Assembly (NCBI RefSeq): GCF_040438885.1
Contig: NZ_CP159218.1
Span: 3,348,001-3,412,000 of the forward strand
Source: Nakamurella sp. A5-74
GTDB lineage: Bacteria; Actinomycetota; Actinomycetes; Mycobacteriales; Nakamurellaceae
DNA length: 64,000 nt
Direction: 5' to 3'
Shown: positions 35,089 to 44,800 of the stretch, piece by piece
How the letters are laid out: each line of letters opens with the position of its first letter
Numbering within the stretch: position 1 is the stretch's first letter
The notes under the pieces: model-generated
What the model was told of the DNA's origin: nothing
The model's input: only the letters and a program-made list of their open reading frames with translations
The model's database searches: none
Made by a program: the position numbers and the translations under genes

Positions 35089-36342
35089 ATGCCCAGCTAC
35101 CGCACCCTCGCCCGCAACCGTGATTTCACCGCACTCTGGATCGGCCAGGCCGTGAGCGATCTGGGCAGTCACGTCAGCATGTTCGTCTTCCCCCTGTTGG
35201 CCTTCGCGCTCACCGGATCCGCACTCAGCGCCGCCCTGGCCGAAGCACTGCACCTGCTCGGACTTGCCGCCACGTTGCTGCCCGCCGGGGTGCTGGCCGA
35301 CCGCCTGCACCGGCTACGGGTGATGCGCACCTCCAGCGCCGCCGGGGTGGTGCTCTACACGTCGCTGGTGGTCGCCGGGATCCTCGACGTGCTCACTCTC
35401 CCCCACCTGCTGGTGGTGGCCGTCCTCACCGGCGCAGCCGCCGGCCTGTTCTCGCCGGCGGAGACCTCCGCTGTGCGCAGCGTCGTCAGCGAGCAGGAGC
35501 TGCCGACGGCGCTCAGCCAGAACCAGGCGCGTCAACACGTCGCCTCGCTGGTCGGCGGGCCGCTGGGCGGCGCCCTCTACGGGATCACCCGCTGGCTGCC
35601 GTTCGCCGTCGACGCGGTGACGTTCGCGGTGTCCTGGGTCATGCTCGGACGGATCAGGACCGATCTGTCCGCCCCCACGCGCAGCGGGCCGCGGCGGCGC
35701 ATCCGCGCCGACCTCGCGGACGGTCTGCATTTCATCCGGTCCCGACCGTTCTTCCGCGTCATGCTCTGCTGGAGCGCGCTCACCAACCTGACCGTCAACG
35801 CGCTGTTCTTCGCCGCGATCCTCCGGCTCGTCCAGCACGGTGTCCCGGCCTGGCAGATCGGGCTGGTCTCCTCCGTCGCCGGCGCCTGCGGGCTGATCGG
35901 TGCGATCGGAGCGCCGTGGCTGATCGAACGATTCGCTACCGGCCGGCTCACCGTCGTCATCGCCTGGAGCTTCGTCCCGCTGCTGGTGCCGATGGTGATC
36001 TGGGACAGCCCGGTGGTGGTCGCGGCCGCGCTCGGACTCGGGCTGCTGCTCAACCCGGCGGGGAACGCCGGCATCCAGTCGTACCGGATCGCCGTCACGC
36101 CGCGGGAGCTGATCGGGCGCGTCCAGTCGACGGACCAGTTCATCTCGATGGGCATGATGCCGCTCGCTCCGGTGCTGGGCGGCGCGCTGTTGGCCGGGCT
36201 CGGTGGCTCGGCGGCGGTCGCCGTGCTGGGTGGGATGACGGCCTGCGTCGCGTTGATCCCGACGCTCAGCCGCAGCGTGCGCGAGGTGCCGCGCCCGGCG
36301 CTCTGGCGGACGTCATTGCAGGAACCGGCGCTGACAGCCTGA
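35089..36342 (+). CDS. MFS transporter (drug-efflux type)
   Basis: The 417-residue protein has about 12 hydrophobic helices and the typical opening NRDFTALWIGQAVSDLGSHVSMFVFPLLAF, with the loop 2-3 motif GVLADRLHRLRVMR (motif A-like). It fits the MFS-3/enterobactin-exporter-like drug efflux group. The start at 35089 is favoured because the transporter fold begins at once and a TAGAGT box sits 7 nt upstream. It is divergent from, and probably controlled by, the ArsR-type regulator. The pair looks like an inserted resistance unit unrelated to the glycan genes around it. Confidence 0.85.
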   Translation: MPSYRTLARNRDFTALWIGQAVSDLGSHVSMFVFPLLAFALTGSALSAALAEALHLLGLAATLLPAGVLADRLHRLRVMRTSSAAGVVLYTSLVVAGILDVLTLPHLLVVAVLTGAAAGLFSPAETSAVRSVVSEQELPTALSQNQARQHVASLVGGPLGGALYGITRWLPFAVDAVTFAVSWVMLGRIRTDLSAPTRSGPRRRIRADLADGLHFIRSRPFFRVMLCWSALTNLTVNALFFAAILRLVQHGVPAWQIGLVSSVAGACGLIGAIGAPWLIERFATGRLTVVIAWSFVPLLVPMVIWDSPVVVAAALGLGLLLNPAGNAGIQSYRIAVTPRELIGRVQSTDQFISMGMMPLAPVLGGALLAGLGGSAAVAVLGGMTACVALIPTLSRSVREVPRPALWRTSLQEPALTA

Positions 36343-36576
36343 GCGCTGGCGATCGTCGGCGCGGTGTGGGTTGGCGCGGTATCGGAGTGTCGATCCCTCC
36401 GAGCCGTGACCCGTCGGGAGCACTGAGTCAGGGAGGCTCGATCGTCCACTCGCGGATGAGAGCGTGACGCCCCGACCAGGAGTTCCTGTGCGATGATCGG
36501 AGTGCGGAGCGGGGTGAGGCCTTCGTGAGCACGCGAATGGTGGTGGACCACGACGCCGGGGATCTCGAGGAGAGTA

Positions 36577-38220
36577 GTGACTGTCGTACGCGCGCCCTGG
36601 GGGGGATCCGGTTCCAGAGTTCGGGCATTCCTGTCTGAACCAGATCGGCTGGTGGCTGCTTTCATCCTGCTCGCAGCATTCACAAGTCTGTTCAAGTCCT
36701 TGCAGTACACGGCAATCGGTTCGCCTCTTGTCGAGGTGGACGAGACGTCCAGTGCGTCCTATGCCGCAGCCCTGGCCCGGTGGGTCTCGCCGACGATCAC
36801 CACCCGCACCGCCCACGGCACCAGCGGCTTTCCCGGCGTCTGGCTGGCGCAGGTGGCGCTTCCTGTGCAACAGATGATCTGGACCGCGAACCATCCACCG
36901 CTCTACCACCTGCTCGCCGTCCCCGCGGTATGGATCGCCGACTGGACCGGAACCCCTGGACTGGCCCTGTTCACCATGCGGTTCATCAGTGCGGCCAGCA
37001 CGGCGCTGGTCGTGCTGATCAGTGGACATCTGGCCCTCGAACTGCTTCCGCGACGACCCGTCGTGGCCCTGGTGAGTGCGTCTGCAACGGCCGCGATGAC
37101 AACGATCGTCTTCCAGGGGGGTTTCGCGTACAACGACGGTTTCGCCACCGCGACCGGTGGACTGGCCCTGTTGGTGCTGGCCCGGGCAGCTCGGCGCGGT
37201 GTGACAGCAGGGCGGGTCGGCTGGATCACCGTGTGGTGCACCGCTTCAGCCGGCACCAGGCCGACGGGCGTGGTGCTCACCGCGGTGGTCGTGGTCGCTG
37301 TCCTGTTGATCTGCCTCGTCCAGGGTCGGAGCCGCGGGCAGGCGATCCGGTTCGCCCTGGTGGTCGGCACCGTCCCTGCACTCCTCGTGGGGTGGTTCTA
37401 TCTGCGCAACATCATCCTGTTCGGGGATGCGACCGCGAGCAACGCTCTGTTGCAACGGTTCGGTCGAAAACCGAACCCACGTCTGACCACCATCGACGGC
37501 TCGCTGATCTACCTGCGCTCGCAGTGGGATCAATTGTTCACCCAACGGCGTCTCAAGCCGTCGTCATCGAGTTGGGTGCATTTCATCCGGGTGGTCGGCA
37601 AGGTCCTGGCCGCGGGTTTCGCGGTGCTCGTGGTCTCCAGCTGGATCCGTGATCGGCGCCTGTTCAGCGTGCGGTCGCGCCCGATCCGATGGTGGTCCAC
37701 GGCCATCCTCTGGGCAACGTTGGTGGCCGTATCGGTGGCGACGATCGTGGCGACGATTGCCGGACTCGCTGCCGGAGTCGGGAGCCACGAGCGCTACCTG
37801 ATGCCCGTCGAGCCTCTTCTGACGATCGCGCTGGGTCTGGGCGTCGCGGGTCTGGCCAGTTGGATTCCGTGGGCGCGCGCCCGTGCCATCGCCGTGACCA
37901 TCGCAGCGGCCATGGGCGCCGGATTGTTCGTGGTGTTCGGGGTTCTCACGCAGAGGGTGACGGTCGACTGGTTCACCCGATTCCAGATCGCCCGGGGGAA
38001 ACCGCCACTACTGGGTCTCGGCACGGCCGAGGTGTTCGGTGCGGTGGCCACGCTCGCTGCGGTGCTCGGTCTGTTGATCTGCATCGCCCTGGTGGTGACA
38101 GCCGTCGCTACGAACCCCAGATCGTCGCCTCCGGGCGCCGACGGTCGGTCGCGTCCGAAGGCCGAAGAAGCCGGAACTGCGACCGAGGACGACGAGGCGA
38201 AGCACAACGCCGGCGCGTGA
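36577..38220 (+). CDS. Multi-pass membrane protein, GT-C-like
   Basis: The 547-residue protein has about ten or more membrane segments. The first outer loop contains SPLVEVDETSSASYAAALARW, an acidic site at the place of GT-C catalytic residues, and further on NHPPLYHLLAVPAVWIADW, similar to PMT-like proteins. It would use a polyprenyl-phosphate sugar on the outer face. The GTG start at 36577 is preceded by GAGGAGAG. The C-terminal 40 residues are polar and charged. The family is assigned on architecture, not on a full-length match. Confidence 0.6.
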   Translation: MTVVRAPWGGSGSRVRAFLSEPDRLVAAFILLAAFTSLFKSLQYTAIGSPLVEVDETSSASYAAALARWVSPTITTRTAHGTSGFPGVWLAQVALPVQQMIWTANHPPLYHLLAVPAVWIADWTGTPGLALFTMRFISAASTALVVLISGHLALELLPRRPVVALVSASATAAMTTIVFQGGFAYNDGFATATGGLALLVLARAARRGVTAGRVGWITVWCTASAGTRPTGVVLTAVVVVAVLLICLVQGRSRGQAIRFALVVGTVPALLVGWFYLRNIILFGDATASNALLQRFGRKPNPRLTTIDGSLIYLRSQWDQLFTQRRLKPSSSSWVHFIRVVGKVLAAGFAVLVVSSWIRDRRLFSVRSRPIRWWSTAILWATLVAVSVATIVATIAGLAAGVGSHERYLMPVEPLLTIALGLGVAGLASWIPWARARAIAVTIAAAMGAGLFVVFGVLTQRVTVDWFTRFQIARGKPPLLGLGTAEVFGAVATLAAVLGLLICIALVVTAVATNPRSSPPGADGRSRPKAEEAGTATEDDEAKHNAGA

Positions 38221-38307
38221 CCCCCGTCGCCCGCGTCACCCCAGTGGGATCCTGCGATGTCGCGACAGTTGCGGTGCGACCTGCCTACCCGGCGCCCAGC
38301 TGCACCG

Positions 38308-40416
38308 TCAGGGAGCGTGCAGCGGAACGACATCGCCGGTCGAGTCGATCGTGCCGAGGTAGGCGACGGTGCTCTCCCGGACCGCTGCCGTCGGCGGATG
38401 ACCGAGCGGCGTGTCCCACATCTCGTAGCCGACGCTCACGTCGGGAGCAGCGGGACGCCGGCCGTCGGCCCAGGGCAGCCCGGTGTCGTCGAAGACCACC
38501 GCCGTCACCCCACCGCCCCAGGCCTTGTCCAGGGCAGCCAGCTTGGCCGCCGTCGGCGCTCGGAGTGCGACCGTGTCGACGCCGCAGAGGTTCTTGACCG
38601 TCACCTGGTAGTAGCCCATGACCGGGATCGGGCCGAGGACAGCAACCTTGTCGGTGGGCAACTGTGCGCAGATCTGTTGGACGAAGGCGAGCTGACCCTC
38701 GCCCTCGATGACGGGGAACATCGGCCGGGTGGTGAGCGCCGCCGGGACGATCACCGCGACCGCGGACAGTGCCAACGCCGCCGCGAAGATCGGCGTCGTG
38801 CGCTCCCGGAACCGTCGGGTGAGCGCGGTGGCGCCGACAGCCAGGCCCCAACCGAGCACCAGCAGGATCCCAGGGATGACGGCCGGCAGGAACCGGCGCA
38901 TCGCCCACACCTGATCGGGGGTGATCTGGGCCCGCACCAGGTAGACCAACGAAAATCCCACCGGCGCGATCGCGACCAGCAGGTCACGGCGCCGACGGGC
39001 GATGATCTGCCACACCAGGACGACGGCACAGACCGCACCTGCGATCACCACCGCCCAGCCGAAGTACCAGGCCAACCAGTTGATCGTCTGCTCGTCGTAG
39101 GCGCGGGTCGGATCGATCGGCAGCCCCTGGCGCTGTTGACGGATCCGTACTTCCGTGGCGTACGGCTCGATGGTGTGCCGGCTGGTCAGGAACAACGGGC
39201 GCGCGGCGAGCACCACGACGACGAGACCGACCAGCGCGCTCACCACGGCGGCCAGGCGGCGGCGGTGGGAGGCGGTCCAGTCCCGCACGGCGGCAGGTAG
39301 CCAGCGGACGGTGATCGCGACCAGGGTGGCGAAACCCAGCGCGAGCCACAGGGCCAACGCCTGATCACGCAGGACGTGCAGGTAGTCGGGCGAGTTGAGC
39401 AACAGATCGGTCAACCCGAGCAGGGTGGTGGGGACCGCGCCGATACCGAACCAGAGCAGAGCCGCGCCCATCTCCTTGCGTCGCTCGCGCCCCACCGCCA
39501 GAGCGACACATGTCCCGATGCCGATGACGGCGCCGATCACCACCAGCAGGCCGTCGATCCGGGTCATCGCCGCCAGGCCGATCCCGATCCCGCCCAGCAG
39601 CCAGCCGCGACGGCCGCCGCCGCGGGCGCCCCACAGCAGGCCGAGCGCTCCGACCGACACGGCCAGCAGCGACAGCGGCTCGGTGTACGGCGCCCGGGAG
39701 AAGGCCATCAGCGGCATCGAGACTGCCAGTGCCGCCACCGGGATCAGTCCGAACAGCGGGCCGGCCAACCGTCGCGCGATCGTGTAGACGGCGACCAACG
39801 CGCCGGCCCCGATCAGCACGTTGGCCTGCAGCAACCAGGTGATCCCGCCGAGCCACCCGGCCACGGCGATCAACCCCGGGACGATCGTGGTGCTCTGCAG
39901 ATAGCGCTCGGTCTTGCCGGTTTCCCCGCCCTGGTACAGCGACAGATCGGGGACCGCCTTGCGTAGGGGGAGGAAATCCTCGCTCAGGTCGGTGTTGGGC
40001 GACGCGTGGTCCATCAGCCAGATCCCGCGCAGCGTGTAGATCGACGGGTCGCGACGGATCGAGAGCAGCTGCGAGCTGTATCCGCGGTTCACCAGGAACC
40101 AACTAACCGCGACCAGCAGCACAAGCACGGTGCCGACCACCCACCACCGGTCTGCGACGACGCGGCGTGTCGGAATCGTCGGCAGGAGTGCGAGTGCGCC
40201 GACTGCGGCGACCACGAACAGCGGCGCGACCACCCACGGGTGGAACAGGCCGAGCTCGACCGGGATCGCCACCGCGACGATCGCCGCCAGCGCCAGGACC
40301 GCCAGGATGTCCGGTAGCCGGATCGCGAACGCGGCGAGCCTGCTGGTCCACCCTGCCCCGCGCGTCGTCCGTTCGACGGGCTCCGCCAGTGCAGGGCCAG
40401 CTGCGCCGGACGTCAC
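38308..40416 (-). CDS. Large multi-pass membrane protein, probable GT-C glycosyltransferase
   Basis: The 702-residue protein has about 13 hydrophobic segments, an outer loop with RRDPSIYTLRGIWLMDHAS and a soluble C-terminal region of about 120 residues. The frame is open upstream, but the GTG at 40416 overlaps the rmlA stop (GTGA), which fixes a coupled start and gives a sensible polar N terminus (TSGAAGPALAEPVERTTRG). Coupling to rmlA suggests a role in transferring a deoxyhexose such as rhamnose outside the membrane (inference). It is convergent with the membrane protein at 36577. Confidence 0.65.
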   Translation of the reverse strand: MTSGAAGPALAEPVERTTRGAGWTSRLAAFAIRLPDILAVLALAAIVAVAIPVELGLFHPWVVAPLFVVAAVGALALLPTIPTRRVVADRWWVVGTVLVLLVAVSWFLVNRGYSSQLLSIRRDPSIYTLRGIWLMDHASPNTDLSEDFLPLRKAVPDLSLYQGGETGKTERYLQSTTIVPGLIAVAGWLGGITWLLQANVLIGAGALVAVYTIARRLAGPLFGLIPVAALAVSMPLMAFSRAPYTEPLSLLAVSVGALGLLWGARGGGRRGWLLGGIGIGLAAMTRIDGLLVVIGAVIGIGTCVALAVGRERRKEMGAALLWFGIGAVPTTLLGLTDLLLNSPDYLHVLRDQALALWLALGFATLVAITVRWLPAAVRDWTASHRRRLAAVVSALVGLVVVVLAARPLFLTSRHTIEPYATEVRIRQQRQGLPIDPTRAYDEQTINWLAWYFGWAVVIAGAVCAVVLVWQIIARRRRDLLVAIAPVGFSLVYLVRAQITPDQVWAMRRFLPAVIPGILLVLGWGLAVGATALTRRFRERTTPIFAAALALSAVAVIVPAALTTRPMFPVIEGEGQLAFVQQICAQLPTDKVAVLGPIPVMGYYQVTVKNLCGVDTVALRAPTAAKLAALDKAWGGGVTAVVFDDTGLPWADGRRPAAPDVSVGYEMWDTPLGHPPTAAVRESTVAYLGTIDSTGDVVPLHAP

Positions 40417-41330
40417 CGGACGGCGGTGGCGGCTGCGGTGGTGGCCGCGGCTGCGGTGACGGCTGCTGCGTCGGCCACCCCGATGATGTACTGCCCGTAC
40501 TTGGTGTTCGCCATCTCCTCGCCGAGCCTGCGACACTGGTCGGCGTCGATGAATCCCTGCCGCAGCGCGAGTTCCTCCAGGCAGGCCACCCGGATCCCCT
40601 GCCGCTGTTCCAGGACCTGGACGAACTGGCCGGCTTGCAGCAACGAGTCGTGGGTGCCGGTGTCCAGCCAGGCGAACCCGGCGCCCAGATCGACGAGCTC
40701 GGCGCGGCCCTCTGCCACGTACCGGTTGTTGAGGTCGGTGATCTCCAGCTCACCGCGGGCCGACGGTTGCAACGCGGCCGCCTTCGCGACCACGTCGTTC
40801 GCATAGAGGTACAACCCGGAGATGGCCAGGTTCGACTTCGGCTCGGCCGGCTTCTCCTCGATGCTGAGCAGTTTGCCGTCGGCGTCGACCACCCCGACGC
40901 CGTAGCGCTCGGGATCGGCCACCGAGTACCCGAACAGCACGCAGCCGTCGAGGCTCTCCGCTGCGCGGCGCAGGGTCTGCGAGAACCCGGCGCCGTAGAA
41001 GATGTTGTCGCCAAGCACGAGCATCACGGTGTCGGTACCGATGTGGTCGGCGCCGATGATGAACGCCTCGGCCAGGCCGTTGGGCTCCGCCTGCTTGGCG
41101 TAGGTGATGTTCATCCCCCAGGCGGACCCGTCCGCGAGCAGCCGGACGAAGGACGGCGCATCGTGCGGGGTGGTGATCACCAGCACGTCCCGGATGCCGG
41201 CCATCATCAGCACCGAGAGCGGGTAGTAGATCATCGGCTTGTCGTAGATCGGGACCAGTTGTTTGGACACCGCCCTGGTCAGCGGGTGCAAACGGGTTCC
41301 GGCGCCGCCGGCGAGCACGATTCCCTTCAT
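40413..41330 (-). CDS. rmlA: Glucose-1-phosphate thymidylyltransferase
   Basis: The 305-residue enzyme has MKGIVLAGGAGTRLHPLTRA, the substrate loop VSKQLVPIYDKPMIYYPLSV, LGDNIFYGAGF and EEKPAEPKSNLAISGLYLY. It makes dTDP-glucose from glucose-1-phosphate and dTTP, the first step to dTDP-rhamnose. The last 20 residues are an Ala/Thr/Val-rich addition (AAAVTAAAATTAAATAVR) beyond the usual end. A TACGAT box 7 nt before the ATG suggests a leaderless mRNA. RmlD is at 47164; RmlB and RmlC are not in the window. Confidence 0.92.
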   Translation of the reverse strand: MKGIVLAGGAGTRLHPLTRAVSKQLVPIYDKPMIYYPLSVLMMAGIRDVLVITTPHDAPSFVRLLADGSAWGMNITYAKQAEPNGLAEAFIIGADHIGTDTVMLVLGDNIFYGAGFSQTLRRAAESLDGCVLFGYSVADPERYGVGVVDADGKLLSIEEKPAEPKSNLAISGLYLYANDVVAKAAALQPSARGELEITDLNNRYVAEGRAELVDLGAGFAWLDTGTHDSLLQAGQFVQVLEQRQGIRVACLEELALRQGFIDADQCRRLGEEMANTKYGQYIIGVADAAAVTAAAATTAAATAVR

Positions 41331-41337
41331 GGGGCGA

Positions 41338-41343
41338 ATCGTA
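41338..41343 (-). promoter_or_regulatory. Candidate leaderless -10 box for rmlA
   Basis: TACGAT on the minus strand ends 7 nt before the rmlA ATG at 41330. No Shine-Dalgarno sequence is present. Confidence 0.45.
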
Positions 41344-41386
41344 GATCAGCCGCTCCGGCGTTCCCGACCGGCCGGTCCAGCTCCGG

Positions 41387-41433
41387 TAGCGTCTGGCCCC
41401 ATGCCCATTGCTCGAACGCGCGCGTACCGGTGA
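41387..41433 (+). promoter_or_regulatory. -10 box plus ten-codon leader ORF
   Basis: TAGCGT (41387-41392) lies 8 nt before an ATG at 41401. That frame encodes MPIARTRAYR, and its TGA at 41431-41433 overlaps the GTG start of the next gene (GTGA). The arrangement suggests a leaderless mini-ORF that delivers ribosomes to the 128-residue gene. Confidence 0.4.
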
Positions 41434-41816
41434 GTGCCGTCCCGGCACCGACGGCCGGCGGCGCGACCGCGACGGGCTCGGCTCCGGTCCGCTCGCGGGG
41501 GATCCGCGGTCTGCTGCGGAGGCTGCCGAGGCTGCTCATCGACAGCCACGACGAGATCGATCGGCGACTGTCCTTCGGTGGCGTCCACGCCGGCGAGATG
41601 GCCGTCCCCTCCCCCGGCGCCCCGCTGCCGACCGTCCTGCTCGCCTGCCGGGCGGCCGATACCGCGACGGTGGCCTCGCTGGCTCGCGGCGGCGTCCGGC
41701 CGGCTGCGCGCAGTGGGTTCCGGCGGCTCTCGACGTCCGCCTTCCTGACCGCCCTGAAGGCCTACCGGCTGCGCAAGCACCTGCCGCGGTTGCTGCGGGC
41801 GGAGCGCGGACGGTGA
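41430..41816 (+). CDS. Hypothetical protein, 128 aa
   Basis: The frame from GTG 41430 to TGA 41816 has strongly G/C-ending codons and is joined at both ends by GTGA overlaps, to the ten-codon leader and to the giant glycosyltransferase gene. The product is basic (GLLRRLPRLLIDSHDEIDRR, KAYRLRKHLPRLLRAERGR) with a small middle segment (TVLLACRAADTATVASLARG). No domain was recognised. Being locked to the glycosyltransferase, it could be a partner, a chaperone-like helper or a degraded enzyme fragment. Confidence 0.6.
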   Translation: MSAVPAPTAGGATATGSAPVRSRGIRGLLRRLPRLLIDSHDEIDRRLSFGGVHAGEMAVPSPGAPLPTVLLACRAADTATVASLARGGVRPAARSGFRRLSTSAFLTALKAYRLRKHLPRLLRAERGR

Positions 41817-44800
41817 TCCCAGCGACCGTGACAGATGCGACCGCGACACAGGCAACCGCGACACAGGCGCAGACCCCGAGCCGCTGGGTGATCGACGGTC
41901 AGGTCCTGCAGACCGAGGCACGGCTGCGCGGGATGGGCCAGTACGCACTCGAGCTGCTCGTCGCCCTCGGCACCCGGAGCGATCTGGCGGTGACGGTCGT
42001 GCTGACCGACGCGCTGCCCGATGCGGCCGCCCGCGCCTCGCTCGCCGAGCGGGCGCCCGGCATCGAGATCGCCGTGCTGCCGTTGCTGCTGGACGACCTG
42101 GCCGGGGCCTCCCACCGGAAGCGGAACCTGGCAACCTGGGACACCTTCCTGCGCACGCGGACTGCCGATGGCGACCCGCTCGGGTTCCTGCTGCTGTCCC
42201 CGATGCAGGGGACGATCCTGCCGGTCATGCCGTCCCGCGTGGCCGGCGTCATTCGGTGGGCGCTGGTCTACGACCTCATCCCGCTGATGTTCCCGGAGCT
42301 GTACCTGCAGCACCCGGTGAAGCAGTCGGAGTACGAGCGGCGGCTGGGCAACATCCTGGTCGCTGACGGCGTCCTCACCATCTCCGCGACCGTGGCGAAC
42401 GACGTCGTGCTCGGGCTCGGCATCGACGCGGACCGGATCGCCAGCATCGACGGCGCACCCATCCCGCACGCCGTCGGTCGCGCGTCCGTCCCCGGCCTGC
42501 GCGATGCGTACGTGCTGATGCCGACCGGCAACGACGTGCGCAAGAACAACGGCCGAGCGGTGGCGGCGTTCCGGGAGTTCGCGGCGACCGATCCCGACGT
42601 CCAGCTGGTGGTGACGTCCGACTTCACCGCGTCGCAGCGCGCCGCACTGGCGGGCGATCCGGCCGATCAGGTGTTGTTCACCGGCCCGGTGAGCGGCGAG
42701 CAGATGAACGAGCTGTACGCCGGCGCCACGGCCGTGCTCTTCCCTCCCGTCTACGAGGGGTTGGGGCTGCCCGTCCTGGAGGCGGTGGAGCGCAGGGTGC
42801 CGGTCGCCTGCTCCGACATCCCGGTGTTCCGGGAGATCACCGACGGCGGGGTCGCCTGGTTCGATCCGGAGTCCGTTCCGCAGATGGTGCAGGCGCTGCG
42901 TCGGGTGTGCGGACCCGACGCGCAGCGACCGCGGCTGACCGAGGACCAGCGCGGCGCCGTCCTGCGCCGGTTCAGCTGGCCCGAGGTCGCCGGGAGGTTC
43001 GTCAGCTGCACCTCGGACCTCGCGACCGCCCTGCTTCCGCCGGACCCGACGATCCCGTCGACCCGGCTGGAACTCGTCGGCCCCGACCCCGCGGACGACG
43101 CCCGAGCCGGCCGGATGCTGCTGGACGTCGTCGCCGAGGTGTCGCGTCAGGCCGACACCACGGTGCTGGTCGAAGCCGGCGGCGGCGACCTGGTCCGGCG
43201 AGCGCTCGGGGCCAGGGAACTGATCCGCGGGACCTCGCCGGACGACACCCGGACCCAGGTCCACCTGCTGTCGAGCTCGCCCGCCTGCGCGCTGACCCTG
43301 TTGCACGCGATGAGCGTCCCCGGCATCGCGGTGGTGCTGGACACCGATCTGAGCGGGCCCTGGCGAGAGCTCGAGGAGGTCGGGTTGCTGTCCGCCGGAC
43401 GGATCGCGGGCGGCGAGCTGTTGCACGCGCAGGAGCCGAACGGCGTGCACCACCTGGCGTCCGTGCTGGCCACCGCGCGCTGGGTCGTCGTCTTCGACGA
43501 GGTGCGGGCGGGCTTACTGCGGGAGGCGTGCGAGACCTTCGGGGTCGACCAGCGGAAGGTGATCTGCGCCCCGGCGCCCGCTCCGCTGCTGTCGCACCCG
43601 GAGCTGGTGCGGCACGAGCGCGTGTCGGTGGAGGTCCGCGACGAGCTCACGACCGACGCCCGTATCGCCACCGGCCGGGCCGCCGAAGACACTGACCGGG
43701 CCGGTTCCCGGATCGCGCGCGCGGCGATCGCGCGCCTGGACCGCGCCGAACCGGTGACGGCGGCCAGGGTGCTCCGCCTCGGCGTCGTCCCGGCCACCAC
43801 GGGGTCAGCGGCCGAGCTGGGCCTGCCCGACGACGTCGTCCTGCCCGCTGCCGAGATCGCCGCGGCACTGCGCGAACCCGACCGACTCGATGCGCTCGCC
43901 GCCGCCGGATCAGCGCAGCTGCCGACCCATCGGCCAGTCGTCTTCGCCGCCCTCCTGGTGGAGCTCGCGAACACGCCCACCCCCACGGTGGAACCGGGCG
44001 CCGGTGGGGTGTGGGACTCGGCGCAGGACTCGGCGCAGGACTCGATGGTGCGGGATCCGGCGGCCGCGCGCTCGGGAGCCACCGTCCCGGGAGGGACTGA
44101 TGCGGGAGTCAGCGATGCGGGAGCCACCGACGCAGGAACCACCGACGCAGGAACCACCGACGCAGGAACCACCGACGCAGGAACCACCGACGCGGGAGCC
44201 ACCGACGCGGGAACCATCGACCTGACCGTCGTGCTGGAGTCACCACAGGAGGGGGCGCCCAGCGTCGACCGGTGCGGACGGATGCTCGTCACCGAACTGC
44301 GAGAGCTGCCCGCGCAGGTGCGCCTGCATCCCGTCCAGCTGCGGATGCCGTCGGTGGCCCGCTCGCTGCCGGTGATCGGGCGCCGGCACCTCGCGCTCAA
44401 CCTCGACCGGGTGGTGGCCCGCTACCCGGTGGCGATCGGCCAGTTGCTCCGCGCGGATCGGGTCGGCGACGGTGCGGGGTTCTTCCACCTCGCCGACCAC
44501 GTCTACGCGCACCTCGTCGGACGGCTACCGGCGGCCCGGACCGGTGTCTACTGCCACGACCTCGACGGATTCGCACCCGTACTGGATCCCGACGAGCGGG
44601 CACATCCACTCACCCGCATCCTGGCCAGGGACGCCCTGCGAGGCCTCGCCGAAGCGGCGCTGGTGTTCCACTCCACCCGTACCGTCGGCGAGCAGCTGAC
44701 TGCCACCGGCCTGATCGATCCGGGCCGGCTGGTGCTCGCCCCGTTGGGTGCTGCCGCGGTCTTCGACGTCGCCGCCGACCACGCCCCTGATGCCCGGCGG

